DNA of 64,000 nt from Mactromeris polynyma (Eukaryota; Mollusca; Bivalvia; Venerida; Mactridae), in assembly GCA_032209605.1 (NCBI GenBank), contig JASFXZ010000029.1, positions 2,903,001 through 2,967,000 of the forward strand, given 5' to 3'. Position 1 is the first letter of the stretch; the number at the start of each line of letters is the position of its first letter. The notes under the pieces are model-generated. The model did no database searches and was not told the DNA's origin. It was given only the letters and a program-made list of their open reading frames with translations. The translations under genes were made by a program, and so were the position numbers. Shown piece after piece: positions 23,201 to 32,808 of this stretch.

Positions 23201-24350
23201 AGTAGTAATAACTAATTAGTAAACAGTTTGAGATACCCAGTTGAAATCTTTGTTCCAACAACAATGCCATTTCACTACAGGGACTCCTTTTTATCTTTTC
23301 AGTATCAAAAGGGAACCATCTGTGGGAATTCGTCCGCGATTTGCTCCGAGATCCAAATTGCAATCCAGAAATATTAAAATGGGAGGAGAAAGAGACTGGA
23401 GTATTCCGATTTGTCCGGAGTGAAGCAGTGGCCAGTCTCTGGGGCAAAAAGAAAAATAACCGTGGCATGACGTATGAAAAACTCAGCCGTGCAATGAGGT
23501 GAGTGGTCGTCTGCTTCATGTGGTTTTGGCAAGATATTGGTCGTTAGGAGTCAGTGATTTTTTTTGAAAATAATTTACTGCCTGTGCCTTTGCAATAGGG
23601 AAAATATGCATGATAAATCCCAAATTTGGGAAAATAAGGTAATGGTTGTTTTGCTTATAAGATAACTTTTTAGCTGTGGCTGGTGTTTGTTATATGCATG
23701 TATATGAAATGATGTAAAATCAAAGATTATTTTAGAAAATGTTAAAAACACAAAAACCTGACTTCAGAAAAAGAATTTCATTCAGAGGGGGGAAATGAAC
23801 CAAGAATTGGGGTAAATAATGATTTCTTTTGGAAAATGGACACTTTTTGATAAGGGGAAACATCCTATATTCGGCAGTAAAATTAACAAAGAAAAATTAC
23901 TGGGAGTATTGTTCAATCTCAATTCTGGCAGAAGTGAAATTTTATTTGTATATTCTCTACTCATGTTTGAAATTAGATCCGAACGGTTTTTAGTATTGTC
24001 ATCAGTGTTCGCGATATGTTTGTTTAGTTTTGATATTGCATGTACAATATGCGGACCAAATGTTTTAGTCTGCATGTTTGTTGATTTAGTGCGCATTTAT
24101 GGTTGTGGTTTAAGAGATAAATCAATTTAGGGCTGGTGCATCGATTGAGGTATTTGTTCTACGTATGTAGATATTTCTTTAGGAAGTATTGTTAAATGTA
24201 CAGCTTTACAACTGATAACATGTAAATCATCTTCATTTCACTAGGTTTTGTCGGACGGCTGGGTATTTTGCAGAAGTGCCAAAAACGGGCAAATTTCCAA
24301 AGAAATTATGTTTCCGATTTGGTGAAAAAGCTTTCGGCTGGAAAGATTAA
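17233..24350 (+). CDS. ELF3-like: Gene B: tandem ESE/ELF3-type ETS paralog using the atypical ETS exon
   Basis: Nine exons join in frame: 17233-17248, 18255-18292, 19049-19238, 20324-20572, 21771-21878, 22525-22689, 22868-23098, 23303-23498 and 24245-24350, giving 432 residues. The start is fixed by an in-frame TAA just before the ATG. Domains: acidic N-terminus, PNT (about 83-164), acidic block, AT-hook RGRKPG (326-331), ETS from about 336. Exon phases match gene A throughout, so this is a tandem duplicate. All shared exons keep intact frames and GT-AG sites. The canonical last exon (25923) is broken by an early stop, so a full ETS fold is encoded only through the atypical exon. A 405-residue form ending at 25947 would have a truncated ETS domain. 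The DNA target of the atypical form is unknown. Confidence 0.92.
18255..18292 (+). CDS. ELF3-like: Gene B exon 2
   Basis: Acceptor TATTTCAG and donor GTGAGT. Encodes [12 protein letters not shown], the counterpart of gene A 153-188. Confidence 0.85.
18329..18431. mobile_element. MITE, CAGTAAAACCTCA family, deleted (gene B intron 2)
   Basis: TTTA/CAGTAAAACCTCAATAATA at the left and AGTGAGGTTTTAGTG/TA at the right. About 103 bp, a deletion derivative, starting only 37 bases after the exon 2 donor. Confidence 0.8.
18955..19015 (+). repeat. TTG/CTG trinucleotide repeat at the exon 3 acceptor
   Basis: GTTGTTGTTGCTGCTGCTCC followed by TGTTGTTGCTG-type units, ending about 35 bases before the acceptor TTATCTTCAG at 19048. 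It falls where a branch point or polypyrimidine tract would be expected. Confidence 0.8.
19049..19238 (+). CDS. ELF3-like: Gene B exon 3, acidic N-terminal region
   Basis: Phase 0 in, phase 1 out. EVFSPC and PTFLDIS blocks as in gene A, with a longer acidic linker ([10 protein letters not shown]). Confidence 0.92.
19650..19815 (-). mobile_element. tRNA-Lys-like SINE, copy 1
   Basis: On the minus strand: TGGTCGAGGGGTAGAGCGCC (A-box region), ACTCTTGATCC (Lys-type anticodon loop) and GAGTTCGAGCCC (B box). The non-tRNA part (AGTACTCGCGCC, AAGTTCGTGATCAAA) recurs at 21560-21690 and near 46945-47060, so it is a repeat and not a tRNA gene. Confidence 0.7.
20324..20572 (+). CDS. ELF3-like: Gene B exon 4, PNT domain
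   Basis: 249 bases, same phases as gene A exon 3. Encodes [25 protein letters not shown] and FFDMFRSLH. Confidence 0.95.
21560..21690 (-). mobile_element. tRNA-Lys-like SINE remnant
   Basis: Diverged copy of the SINE at 19650-19815: AGTACTTGCGTCACATCCGG, AAGTTCGTGATAAAACC, and a B-box remnant near GAAACTCACGGCC. Confidence 0.55.
21771..21878 (+). CDS. ELF3-like: Gene B exon 5, linker
   Basis: Bounded by TTTTATAG and GTAAGT. Encodes AFFTEP, YEYVYQQ and IKQE, one codon longer than in gene A. Confidence 0.88.
21950..22220 (+). repeat. Dispersed 260-bp repeat, copy 1 (gene B intron)
   Basis: Shares TATTTGCATATC, ATCTTACGTTAAC, GATTGGTTAACCTTTC, TTACCGAAATCC and GTGACCAGCAATCGTAAC with copies at 24695-24955 and 30968-31232. 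No coding capacity and no clear inverted ends. It carries an ATTTGCAT octamer at one end. Confidence 0.75.
22525..22689 (+). CDS. ELF3-like: Gene B exon 6, acidic block
   Basis: Encodes [20 protein letters not shown] and [10 protein letters not shown], aligned with gene A exon 5 and one codon longer. Confidence 0.9.
22868..23098 (+). CDS. ELF3-like: Gene B exon 7, Ser/acidic region and AT-hook
   Basis: Encodes [20 protein letters not shown], a basic stretch and AT-hook RGRKPG, aligned with gene A exon 6. Confidence 0.92.
23303..23498 (+). CDS. ELF3-like: Gene B exon 8, first half of ETS domain
   Basis: Encodes [25 protein letters not shown] and [10 protein letters not shown], then AG of the invariant Arg, donor GTGAGT. 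196 bases like gene A exon 7, but roughly a quarter of the bases differ by hand count. The Trp residues and the invariant helix-3 Arg are kept. Confidence 0.95.
24245..24350 (+). CDS. ELF3-like: Gene B alternative 3' ETS exon (apparently the only intact one)
   Basis: Acceptor TTTCACTAG. The frame reads Arg then [34 protein letters not shown] and stop at 24348-24350. It differs from the gene A exon by five bases in 106; only one changes a residue (Ala to Glu after FRFG). Since the canonical exon of gene B is broken, this exon supplies the end of the ETS fold. A weak possible donor (CTTCAG/GTTAAT) follows near 24366. Confidence 0.85.
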
Positions 24351-24694
24351 AACCATGGATGCTTCAGGTTAATATTCAGCACAATAATAGATGTGTCGTC
24401 TGCTTATAGAATGTCTTCTGTTACTAACCACTTGTATATGTGTACTCTGATCTTGGTGTCTATCTTTGTCTACATCATAGAAATACTATCTACTCTAGTG
24501 GTATATATTTCACGAAACAGTTCGTCTGCCATTGAAATGCACACGTGGTAATAACACAAATAATGGTTGCACCTAGGTCATATTACAAATAAGCTCTCGT
24601 TTGCTACTTATACATATACTCTTTATGTATAAACCTCTGACTGTATTCTCTTCATTTTCTGCTTTCATTTTCAAGGTTATCCTCTTGTGTGTAT

Positions 24695-24955
24695 TTTTTG
24701 TTAATCAGTGTTGTGTAAATCAATCAAATCTTACATTAACCACTAAACCAACTTAATTTCAACCGAACAACGTTTGTAACCTTGACGCGGATTGGTTAAC
24801 CTTTCCATAAGGGTTACGTTACCTTACCGAAATCAATAAAGGATCTAGACTGACCAGCAATCGTATTCTCGACAGTTTATTCGATGTTGCACAACAAATC
24901 TTAACCTTCAAATTGCGCCGACCATCTTTTTTTCAAGACATTTCTTTTTTATTTT
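24695..24955 (+). repeat. Dispersed 260-bp repeat, copy 2
   Basis: Shares GTAACCTTGACGCGGATTGG and TTACCGAAATC blocks with 21950-22220 and 30968-31232. It lies between the two alternative ETS ends of gene B. Confidence 0.75.
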
Positions 24956-25357
24956 GTTATTTATAATATACCTGATTTTGCTTTGAAGCGTTTCTTAGAA
25001 AGCTATTTGATGGAGGCGTAAATTTCCAAAAAAACGCTTGATATAGCACATTCTTCGTCATTATTTATACAGTCTTTTGGTATATTGTCAAACTCAATAA
25101 AATTCTCTGTTTCACTTGTAACTTTTCTTCCTATCCCAGCTTTAACTTCCTCCTAATAAATGCTTCACACTTCAATCTCCTAATTATTTGAGCATCTTAT
25201 ATTTATATTTCCTTAGAATTCCTTAATTTATTAAAACAATTCAATTTCTTTTGTCAACAAGTTTACATTATAACTGCAAGATAAACATGCATTGTCTTTA
25301 TTTAGTAGTACATGTATGACAATATGTATTAATACATGTATTACCTTTACGTGTGTA

Positions 25358-25546
25358 CAGTCAAACCTGTGCTAAAGACCACCTGCGAACAAAGACCACT
25401 ATTGCAAAACCTGTCTGCAAAGACAACCAATTTTATCTCCCATCAGACCATTTTCAATGATATTTAATCTGTTAATAGAGATCACCTGTTAACAAAGACC
25501 ACATTTTGCTGTTCCCATGGGTGGTCTTTACAGACAGGTTTGACTG
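25358..25546. mobile_element. MITE with CAGTCAAACCTGT ends
   Basis: TA/CAGTCAAACCTGTGCTAAAG at the left, TTACAGACAGGTTTGACTG/TA at the right. Palindromic, 189 bp. It is a third family sharing the CAGT...ACCT end pattern and TA flanks. Confidence 0.85.
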
Positions 25547-25621
25547 TATATTTGTTCAATGACATTAGATATAGCACAAAATTCAGGCTAGACTATTTGT
25601 TATACAGATTGTCAGTGTATA

Positions 25622-25824
25622 TAGTCCGTGTAGGCCGCGGCCTCCATTTTTTCGAAAGAATGAAATAGCCAAAATTGAGATAAGATATTTAATGGTATTT
25701 TTGATGTTATTGTAAGTATAATTACTGGAACCCAATATACACAAAAACGCATCTCTGACGATCTAGCTACAAAAATGTTTCCGGGGTACCATGTCCATCA
25801 ATTTTCAGCTTAGCTTCGCCCCTG
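25622..25824. mobile_element. MITE with CAGGGGCGTAGC-type ends, copy 2 (left end decayed)
   Basis: Shares CCGTGTAGGCCGCGGCC, AAAACGCATCTCTGACGATC and the right end AGCTTCGCCCCTG with the copy at 60536-60784. Confidence 0.55.
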
Positions 25825-25922
25825 ATGGTTAATGATTTTTATCATTGGTGTATTAGTAAGGCTCTAGGGATATATAAACATGAATTTTTATACTAACCAA
25901 ACATGTTGTTTTGTATTTATAG

Positions 25923-25947
25923 ATACTACTACAAACAAGGTATCTAA
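25923..25947 (+). pseudogene. Gene B canonical last ETS exon, decayed
   Basis: After acceptor TATTTATAG the frame reads Arg-YYYKQGI then TAA (25945-25947). Gene A continues [15 protein letters not shown]. The following bases still align with gene A (AGATCGAGTCGA, TTGTGTAC), but about 8 bases of the GGCCGACGG region are missing, so the decay is more than one nonsense change. Arg to Gln also appears in the DNA-contact stretch. It may persist as untranslated sequence. Confidence 0.8.
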
Positions 25948-26970
25948 GATCGAGTCGATTTGTGTACTTGTACCAGCTAACTGAAGACAATTACCAGGCT
26001 TCTGGGCAGCGGTAGTCATCCCTGAAAGTCCTACCACGTGACAGACACATTTTCAGGCGTGTGGTTTCACGATTGAGTCTGGGTGCAAATAAATATAAGA
26101 CGCGGATGTGACGTTGTTGAAGTGCAGAGAATTGTACCACGTGACAGGAAGTGTTTGGTACCACGTGACAGGAAGTGAGTGTGACGCGATATACGTCACG
26201 TGACTGACAACAGAATGTTTGCTCATGTACAATTGTTGCTCGAGTTTCTTAATTAAAATTGGATCAGGTATTGATGTAATGATTAAGAGACCTATCATCA
26301 TATTGAATCATTAATTCATCTACAAGACTGGAATTTTTATTCGTAATTCATGCACATACAAATCTTGTTGGTTCGAATGCTTTCCTGCCAGAGAGTACAT
26401 TAAAACCAGGTGATATAAACGCTTGCATTCCTAAATATAACTGGTTCAAACAAGATTTTGTTGCGCGGAAGCTACTGTAAAGACAGTTTTGCTTTCCGAA
26501 ATTATATTAGCACCAATATCACATCCATTGCCATCACAGTATCATGAATCATATTTGTATCAATGCACATACATGTACTATCATTTATATTCAGGTTTTC
26601 CATCTTGGTTTTCCAAAATCTAGATCTTACAGACGCTCAAACTTTATTGTGGCAATAAAAATATAAGTGCCTATTTTTTGCTTTGAGTTGACAATTGAAC
26701 GCATACATGTATATCAGATATAATAATGCTTGCAAGGTTTTAAGTTCCAATATATACCCGTACTAACTGTAGCCTGTATATATAACTGAAAACCTATTTG
26801 TTTACGCAGGGAGTGTGCAATATTTGTTAAAATTGTCATAAATATTTTTTTATATTTTACAGAACAAAATAGAATTGAATGATATTTTGTCTAAAAATTG
26901 TTTTGTATTTACTACAGATGTTTATATTTTTTGTACATGAATTTATGAAAATAAATCTGTTAATAATACT
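25948..26970 (+). other. Gene B 3' untranslated region
   Basis: Ends at AATAAA 26950-26955 in a block homologous to the gene A 3' end. Four CACGTG boxes lie at 26035, 26138, 26162 and 26197; two are followed at once by GGAAGTG. Conservation of the transcript end despite loss of the canonical coding exon suggests the downstream exon is still used as a 3' UTR. Confidence 0.65.
26950..26955 (+). terminator. Poly(A) signal, gene B
   Basis: AATAAA, aligned with the gene A signal at 8271-8276. Another AATAAA at 25096-25101 could serve an mRNA ending after the alternative exon. Confidence 0.7.
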
Positions 26971-27009
26971 TTGTTTTGTGGTATTTTCATTGCATAACGA
27001 TCTGTGATA

Positions 27010-27188
27010 CAGTAAAACCTGTCTTACAGACCACCTCAATAATAAGACCTAATTACAAAATTAAGAACACGATTTTCAAGTCCATTTTCACTATTTGCTC
27101 CTTATTCAACCTCGATATTAAGACAACCTCAACAAAAAGACCAGTTTTCAAGGGTCCCAAGGGTGGTCGCATTATTGAGGTTGTACTG
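27010..27188. mobile_element. MITE, CAGTAAAACCTCA family
   Basis: TA/CAGTAAAACCTGTCTTACAG at the left and TTGAGGTTGTACTG/TA at the right, 179 bp, about 50 bp past the gene B transcript end. Confidence 0.85.
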
Positions 27189-28884
27189 TACATAATAATA
27201 AAAGTATGTCTAAATTTCTGTAATGGACATATTTACTCACAGTTGATAGGAAGAGTTCTTCAAATGGTTCCAGACATTGTTACATTTTGTATTAACATTA
27301 GAAACCTTACCAGTAAGGTCATACCAGGTTGAATTGTTTCTTATTTTTTCAAAACCTACCTACCAGGCAGGAAAAACAAACGAAGAGTCGATAACAAATC
27401 TAAATTCATCTTTGTCATCTATTACATTTTCGTGACAAAAAGAAGGAATTTGAAATATAGAATACAATATACCGGTAAACACCATGTTTCAGGATATATC
27501 ATACTCAGAAAGACTTCCATGCGGCTTTGCTGACAATTCCATGAAAATATTTACAATTTGCGCCATTTATTCATACAAAACTATGAAAAATATGGAAAGT
27601 TTGATCGGTCAAGGTCATTTTGAACATACAACAGATAGATGAAAGTGTATATAAGTATATTGTTATATATGCATTAAGTTTACAAAATTTCATAACAATA
27701 CATGCAAGGTTAGCATATTTATAGCCAGTAAAGTAAGCTAATCAATTTCAGTTGGTCAGTTTTTTTTAAATTTTAAATTTTCGCTCTGGCTTAGGAACTA
27801 GTTAGAAAATTAGCTACATTTACCTATTTTATATGAAAAATTGGTAAAAACTGTATAAATTCTGTTCTGAAATGATTTGTCTGAGTAACTTCAACAGAAA
27901 AAAAGGAAAATATTTACAATTAGCACCATTTATTCATACAAAACTATGAAAAACTATGAAAAATCCGAAAATTTTGATCGGTCAAGGTCAAGGTCATTTT
28001 AGCATACAACAGACAGATGAAAGTGTTTATAAGTATATTGTAATATACGCATTAAGTTTACAAAATTTCATAACAATACATGCATAATTAGCAATTTTAT
28101 AACCAGTAGAGCAAGTGTACTCAGTTTCTTTAAGTTTGACGAAAATAAACTTGGCACTGACAGGAACATTTACCCAGAAAATAGGCAGTAAAAGAGATAA
28201 AGTGTACAAAGCAAATGACTAGATTTATCATAAAAACCTTGGTGAGGTTTTGGGAATGGCTTCTCGGTAACATGTGACAGCTGTAAGACTCATGAAAACT
28301 CTATCCAATGTTTAGCAACAAATGTATAATATGCAAATGTGCTGTATATAACGTGGAAAGTATTTCAAAAAAACGTATTGATTTTTAATAGAAAAAATAC
28401 AAGTGTGAAAAGAACTTATACTGCTAATTAAATACTACATTATTTTTGGCTCTCTGGTTCTTTTGCCCGGGGGTTGGTTTTTTTCGACCCGACAGTCTAA
28501 AACCTAGCATCACGAGGACGCTAAACATAGATACAATTTGGTATGGCATAGGTTAACACGATCACGTGGTACCAAATGGTATTATCTCCATTGCTCTTCA
28601 TACTGAAGTACGAAATTCGGAAAATCAATGCTATTCCTGAACAAATTAAATAGGTTAAGTTGTCTAAAACATTGCTGTACTTAGTGAACATACTTGTACT
28701 GATTCGGATGTTACGAATTTGTATTCAATATAGGTCAAACCTGAAGGCATTTGTTTAACATTAAAGGAACTTATTTTCGTCGATCAGACAATCATTCTAC
28801 CACGAACCGTTTCTATGACTGAATGTTCAGCTGTTTCTGTCCCTGGCCTTTGGTATGCCTTGCTGCATGACCTTTAGCAAAATT
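27189..28884. other. Intergenic, no gene seen
   Basis: AT-rich. A segment near 27540-27720 (ATTTACAATTTGCGCC, TTTGATCGGTCAAGGTC, ACAACAGATAGATGAAAGTG) is repeated at about 27910-28085, so this is a diverged direct duplication of about 180 bp. No exon recognised. Confidence 0.5.
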
Positions 28885-29120
28885 GAGCGCCGCTGTACAA
28901 TTTCCAACCTCTTCTTTAAGTGACGTCATTTCCGGAAAACGTCATAATTGTGATGTCACCATGAATGACAGTAAGCAATATTTGCCTCATGTGGCAATAT
29001 AAAACGATGTGACGATATGGAGTAGATATTGTTTCCTGCTTGCAAATAGTGACATCACATGATGCGTTTTCTTGAAAAGACGTCACCTATAGAAAATGTT
29101 GTAAATCCCATAGCAGCCCT
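28885..29120 (-). mobile_element. Foldback element with TGACGTCA ends, copy 2 (inverted)
   Basis: Reverse-complement relative of 9171-9393 along its full length (for example ATTTGCAAGCAGGAAACAAT read on the minus strand). Begins GAGCGCCGCTGT; TGACGTCA at 28921-28928. Confidence 0.8.
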
Positions 29121-29824
29121 TAATTTAATGATATGTTGGTACCATGCTTTTGTCTAAGTTTGCTCTTAACATTCAATTCACTCATTTGCTTATAGATCTA
29201 AGCAAAGAATGATAAATCCCAATTCCAATTGCTAATCAAAACTTCAAATGTGATTTTCTGAAAATGACAAAATAAAATTATATACTGGTTTGTAAAATTA
29301 GGGCGACGAGTTTGGGTGTAACGGTTATGGTATTATAATCAGTTTATATAGGAAAACGGTTGTTTTTACTTGTTCTTATTTGTGATTTATGTAAGAGAGA
29401 GAATAAGTTGCTACAGGGAATGCCACATATATAAGACAGTGCCTCCCAACACAGACCTCTGGGAAAACAACAATCCATAAAACATAAGGCACTTGAGGAG
29501 ACTCAATGGTACTAAGGTAAGGGAACAGAGGCGCAAGGAATGGCCTGGCCGACCATAAGGAATGGCTAGGAGAATCAAGGAGGACTAACAGTGGGATGAG
29601 TAATTGATGGAACAGATCAGAGGACAGGTAAAGATATCTCCATGAAACTAAATATTGTAGCGAAGAAAACGCATCTAATATCTTACAATAAAACACACCT
29701 TAATCAGTGATTGATAAACATGCAAGGGGTGTTCAAAAAGTTACTTATAAAGTATTTATAAGGCGTCTGTATGATTTGAAATTCAATCGAGACATATGTC
29801 TGTAATATTTTTCTTATACATGTA

Positions 29825-30000
29825 CAAGTTGGACACCGTTCATTCGAATTCATCGCGTCCGAGATTTTATTTATGATAATACATGGTTTCGAATAAGTCA
29901 TTTCAATTCGACGTGTCTCAGAAGATACAGCGGGATATTAATTTCCAAGTATTTACCAAGTATTCGAATAGAAGGTTGTCCAACAAACGAGGTCCGACTG
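29825..30000. mobile_element. MITE, CAGTCGGACCTCG family
   Basis: Left end diverged (TA/CAAGTTGGACACCGTTCATT), right end AAACGAGGTCCGACTG/TA. Confidence 0.8.
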
Positions 30001-30009
30001 TATTTCGAC

Positions 30010-30105
30010 TTTGAAAAATAGTCTTCTTCTGGGGGTCTTAATATTGAGATTGAATAAAGAGCAAAACAGAGAAAAAGAATTTGAAAATTGTGTTCTTAAT
30101 TTACT
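30010..30105. mobile_element. Fragment of CAGTAAAACCTCA-family MITE
   Basis: Contains GGGGGTCTTAATATTGAGAT and GAATAAAGAGCAAAACAGAG, the internal part of the family, without ends. Confidence 0.6.
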
Positions 30106-30577
30106 GTTTCACAATGATATTACATACACAATGTTACTTATCACCAGTTCATTAGTAACTTTTACAGTGAACAGTATGGAGTGGGAAGCGCTCAACCTAT
30201 ACAAAGGTATTGGCGAGGAAAATAAAATTCTCTCAAAAAAATCAAGGAAGCAGTCATCTAGAGTGATTATTATAAAATGTAATAAAAAACTTGTTTCACG
30301 ATCGATGTACATTGAATATGTTCAAACTCAAAGCATAACATATAAAAGAACATGTTGTTTAAATAGTGCATTTTAGTTTTGGACACATTTGCAACAACCC
30401 TCTTAATCTTGAAATGATCTGGACGTCTTTTTGTTTAAAATCCATGTTGGGAGAATTTTATAAATGATCAAGCGCATGTCAAGATTTATTTTAGATGTTT
30501 ATCATTCTAGAAAATATGTAAAGAGAAAACAAGGCTATGGTAGGCGCAATGGGCTGATTCTGCGTATCAGATGAATA

Positions 30578-30756
30578 CCGCCTCCCGTGGCAGAGTGGTT
30601 AAGGCATCCCATTTGGGAGCGGGAGGTCGAAGGTTCGAATCCCGGTAAGGGTCCGTTCTTATATGGCCGGTTGGTGAGCTGCCAGCTAGTTAAGGTGTCT
30701 CGTAAGTCAGAAATGGCTGGACCTTTAAATAGGGGTGACACTATAATAAATAAACA
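30578..30756 (+). mobile_element. tRNA-derived SINE
   Basis: A box TGGCAGAGTGG at 30588-30598 and B box GGTTCGAATCC at 30632-30642, followed by a non-tRNA body and a tail ATAATAAATAAAC. The anticodon and variable regions do not make a normal cloverleaf, so a SINE is preferred over a tRNA gene. Confidence 0.65.
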
Positions 30757-30967
30757 CTTTTATAAATTGTGTAGTGAAATAGCTAGTGTAACTGAAAATG
30801 TCGATATATGTTGTTGACATTTTAATAATTCCTTTTAATCACTGTGTGTAATTCCGGTCATTTTTCCTGTCCCTATTATTATCTGATATTGTGTAGAAAT
30901 CATCCCCGAAAATTGAAAGTCTTATCAGCATTAATGCGTATGAGTTTTTCGGCGCCGCCGTACTAAT

Positions 30968-31232
30968 AATTATGGTTTTGCTATTTGCATATCAGTGTTG
31001 TGTAAACCAATCAAATCTTACGTTAACAACTACACCAAATTCTCTTCAACCGAACAACGTTTGTAACCTTGACGCGGATTGGTTAACCTTTCGATAAGGG
31101 GTACGTTACCTTACCGAAATCCACTTGAATGTCTGTGAATTTACCGAAATCCTTTTTGGATCTGAAGTGACCAACAATCGTAACATCTCGGCATTGTTTA
31201 TTTTTCCCAGCAAATCTTAACCTTCAAATGGC
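30968..31232 (+). repeat. Dispersed 260-bp repeat, copy 3
   Basis: Matches the copies in gene B introns (GTAACCTTGACGCGGATTGG, CCTTACCGAAATCC, CAATCGTAACATCTCG). Confidence 0.75.
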
Positions 31233-31844
31233 AAGTATATCAAATCTATATGTGTAAATGATAGTATTTGTTTGTCCCTTGCTTTTTTAGATTAAGTGCT
31301 AGAGAAAGTGGGAGAAACTTCCTGAAAGGGAAATTAGGGGTTTCACCTTTCCTGTCTGCCGATGCGAAAATATGTTGATATATTTAGATTTTTAATTCCC
31401 GTTCGGGAAGCAAAACGTCACTTGATTTAAGCAAACTGTTGCCAAAGATCATTCGTGCATTTACATATTTTAAAATCGGGCACCAATTATTGTGTTTCCA
31501 ATACAGACTGTTTTAAAATTCAAACGCTTAAGGTATGTAGCTCTATTTGTATTCTGTGTCGTTCTTCGGATTTCAATTATAAGACACGCTAGGAGATGTT
31601 TGCGGTTTGTTAGACAACACTGGCGTCGATCGAGTCATTATATACAATTATTTACAATTTGATCAACATGATTGAACACCCATTGCAAATACACATAGTA
31701 AAACTCTCTGTAAGACACCAAAGGTTCAATATTGACTTAGGTGACAGAAATTAAAACTAAAATATGTTTTTATTCACTGCTTTTCCTACTTGAGCCAGTA
31801 TCCAGCTTGTGTTCTCTGCTTGACGAATTATTCACGCTTATCCA

Positions 31845-32022
31845 CAGTAGAACCTCACTTAAAGACCACCTCAATAATAAGACCACCTCGAAATTATTGA
31901 TTCAATTTTCAAGTCCGTTTTCACCGTTTCGCTCTTAATTCAACCTCAATAAAAAGACCACTTCAATAAGAAGACCAGTGTTCAAGGGTTCCAAGGGTGT
32001 TTTTTTTATTGAGGTTTTACTG
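31845..32022. mobile_element. MITE, CAGTAAAACCTCA family
   Basis: CAGTAGAACCTCACTTAAAG at the left, TTATTGAGGTTTTACTG/TA at the right. Confidence 0.85.
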
Positions 32023-32074
32023 TATATGCAATTTAAGATTGTCAATGGCCCTTGTAAAACCTACTAATACTATA

Positions 32075-32247
32075 CAGTCGGACCTTGCTCATTCGAATGC
32101 ATCGGGTTCTTTTATTTCGAATAACACATGGTTTCGAATGGCCTATTTCAATTCGACGTGACTAAAAGATACATCGGGACCTGCTATGTATTTCGGATGA
32201 TACCAAGTATTCGGATAGAAGGTGGTCGAATAAACGAGGTCCGACTG
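32075..32247. mobile_element. MITE, CAGTCGGACCTCG family
   Basis: TA/CAGTCGGACCTTGCTCATTC at the left, AATAAACGAGGTCCGACTG/TA at the right. Confidence 0.85.
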
Positions 32248-32808
32248 TAATATTAATCATTAAAAGAAACACTTACAAGCTTTCATTAATCGGAAACATC
32301 AAAGGCATACATGTATTTTTAAAAGTTGCATAATGTGCACTCTCATTGATATATGCAACTCCAAGCCATTAGAAATGCAACTAAGCATTGTCCGCGTCAA
32401 CACGGTGACATGGTACAGAAATAATTGTTTTAATTCTCAATTATAATTTAATAAACTTAATCAATTATGAAATATGAATACTAGTGCAACAGTTTGATTT
32501 ATTTTGATGAATTATTTACGCATTTGTAACAATAAAACGCGTTTAACCTGGGCATAACATGACGGCTAAGTGAATACTTGCGTTTTAATGGCGCTAAGTA
32601 TATTTTTGGATTGGTTTGCTAAGTTTGCCTCAGCGGAATGTAGAAAAGCGCAATAGCAGTTGCCATTAAGATTGGAATTTAGGCGATGGTTCGTCTCTTT
32701 TGGGTAACGTAGAAGTCTGTGCAATGGTAACCATGGGTAAAACTGGTGCTATTCTGTGATTGTGTAACACTGAATTCGATGTTATGGTGGGCTTGGTTTC
32801 TGATCTAA
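32248..32808. other. Intergenic, no gene seen
   Basis: AT-rich non-repetitive stretch before the 36-bp array. No exon or RNA gene recognised. Confidence 0.5.

Noticed and set aside
30587..30650. tRNA gene with good A and B boxes
   Set aside because: No convincing cloverleaf around the anticodon region, and a SINE-like body and tail follow.
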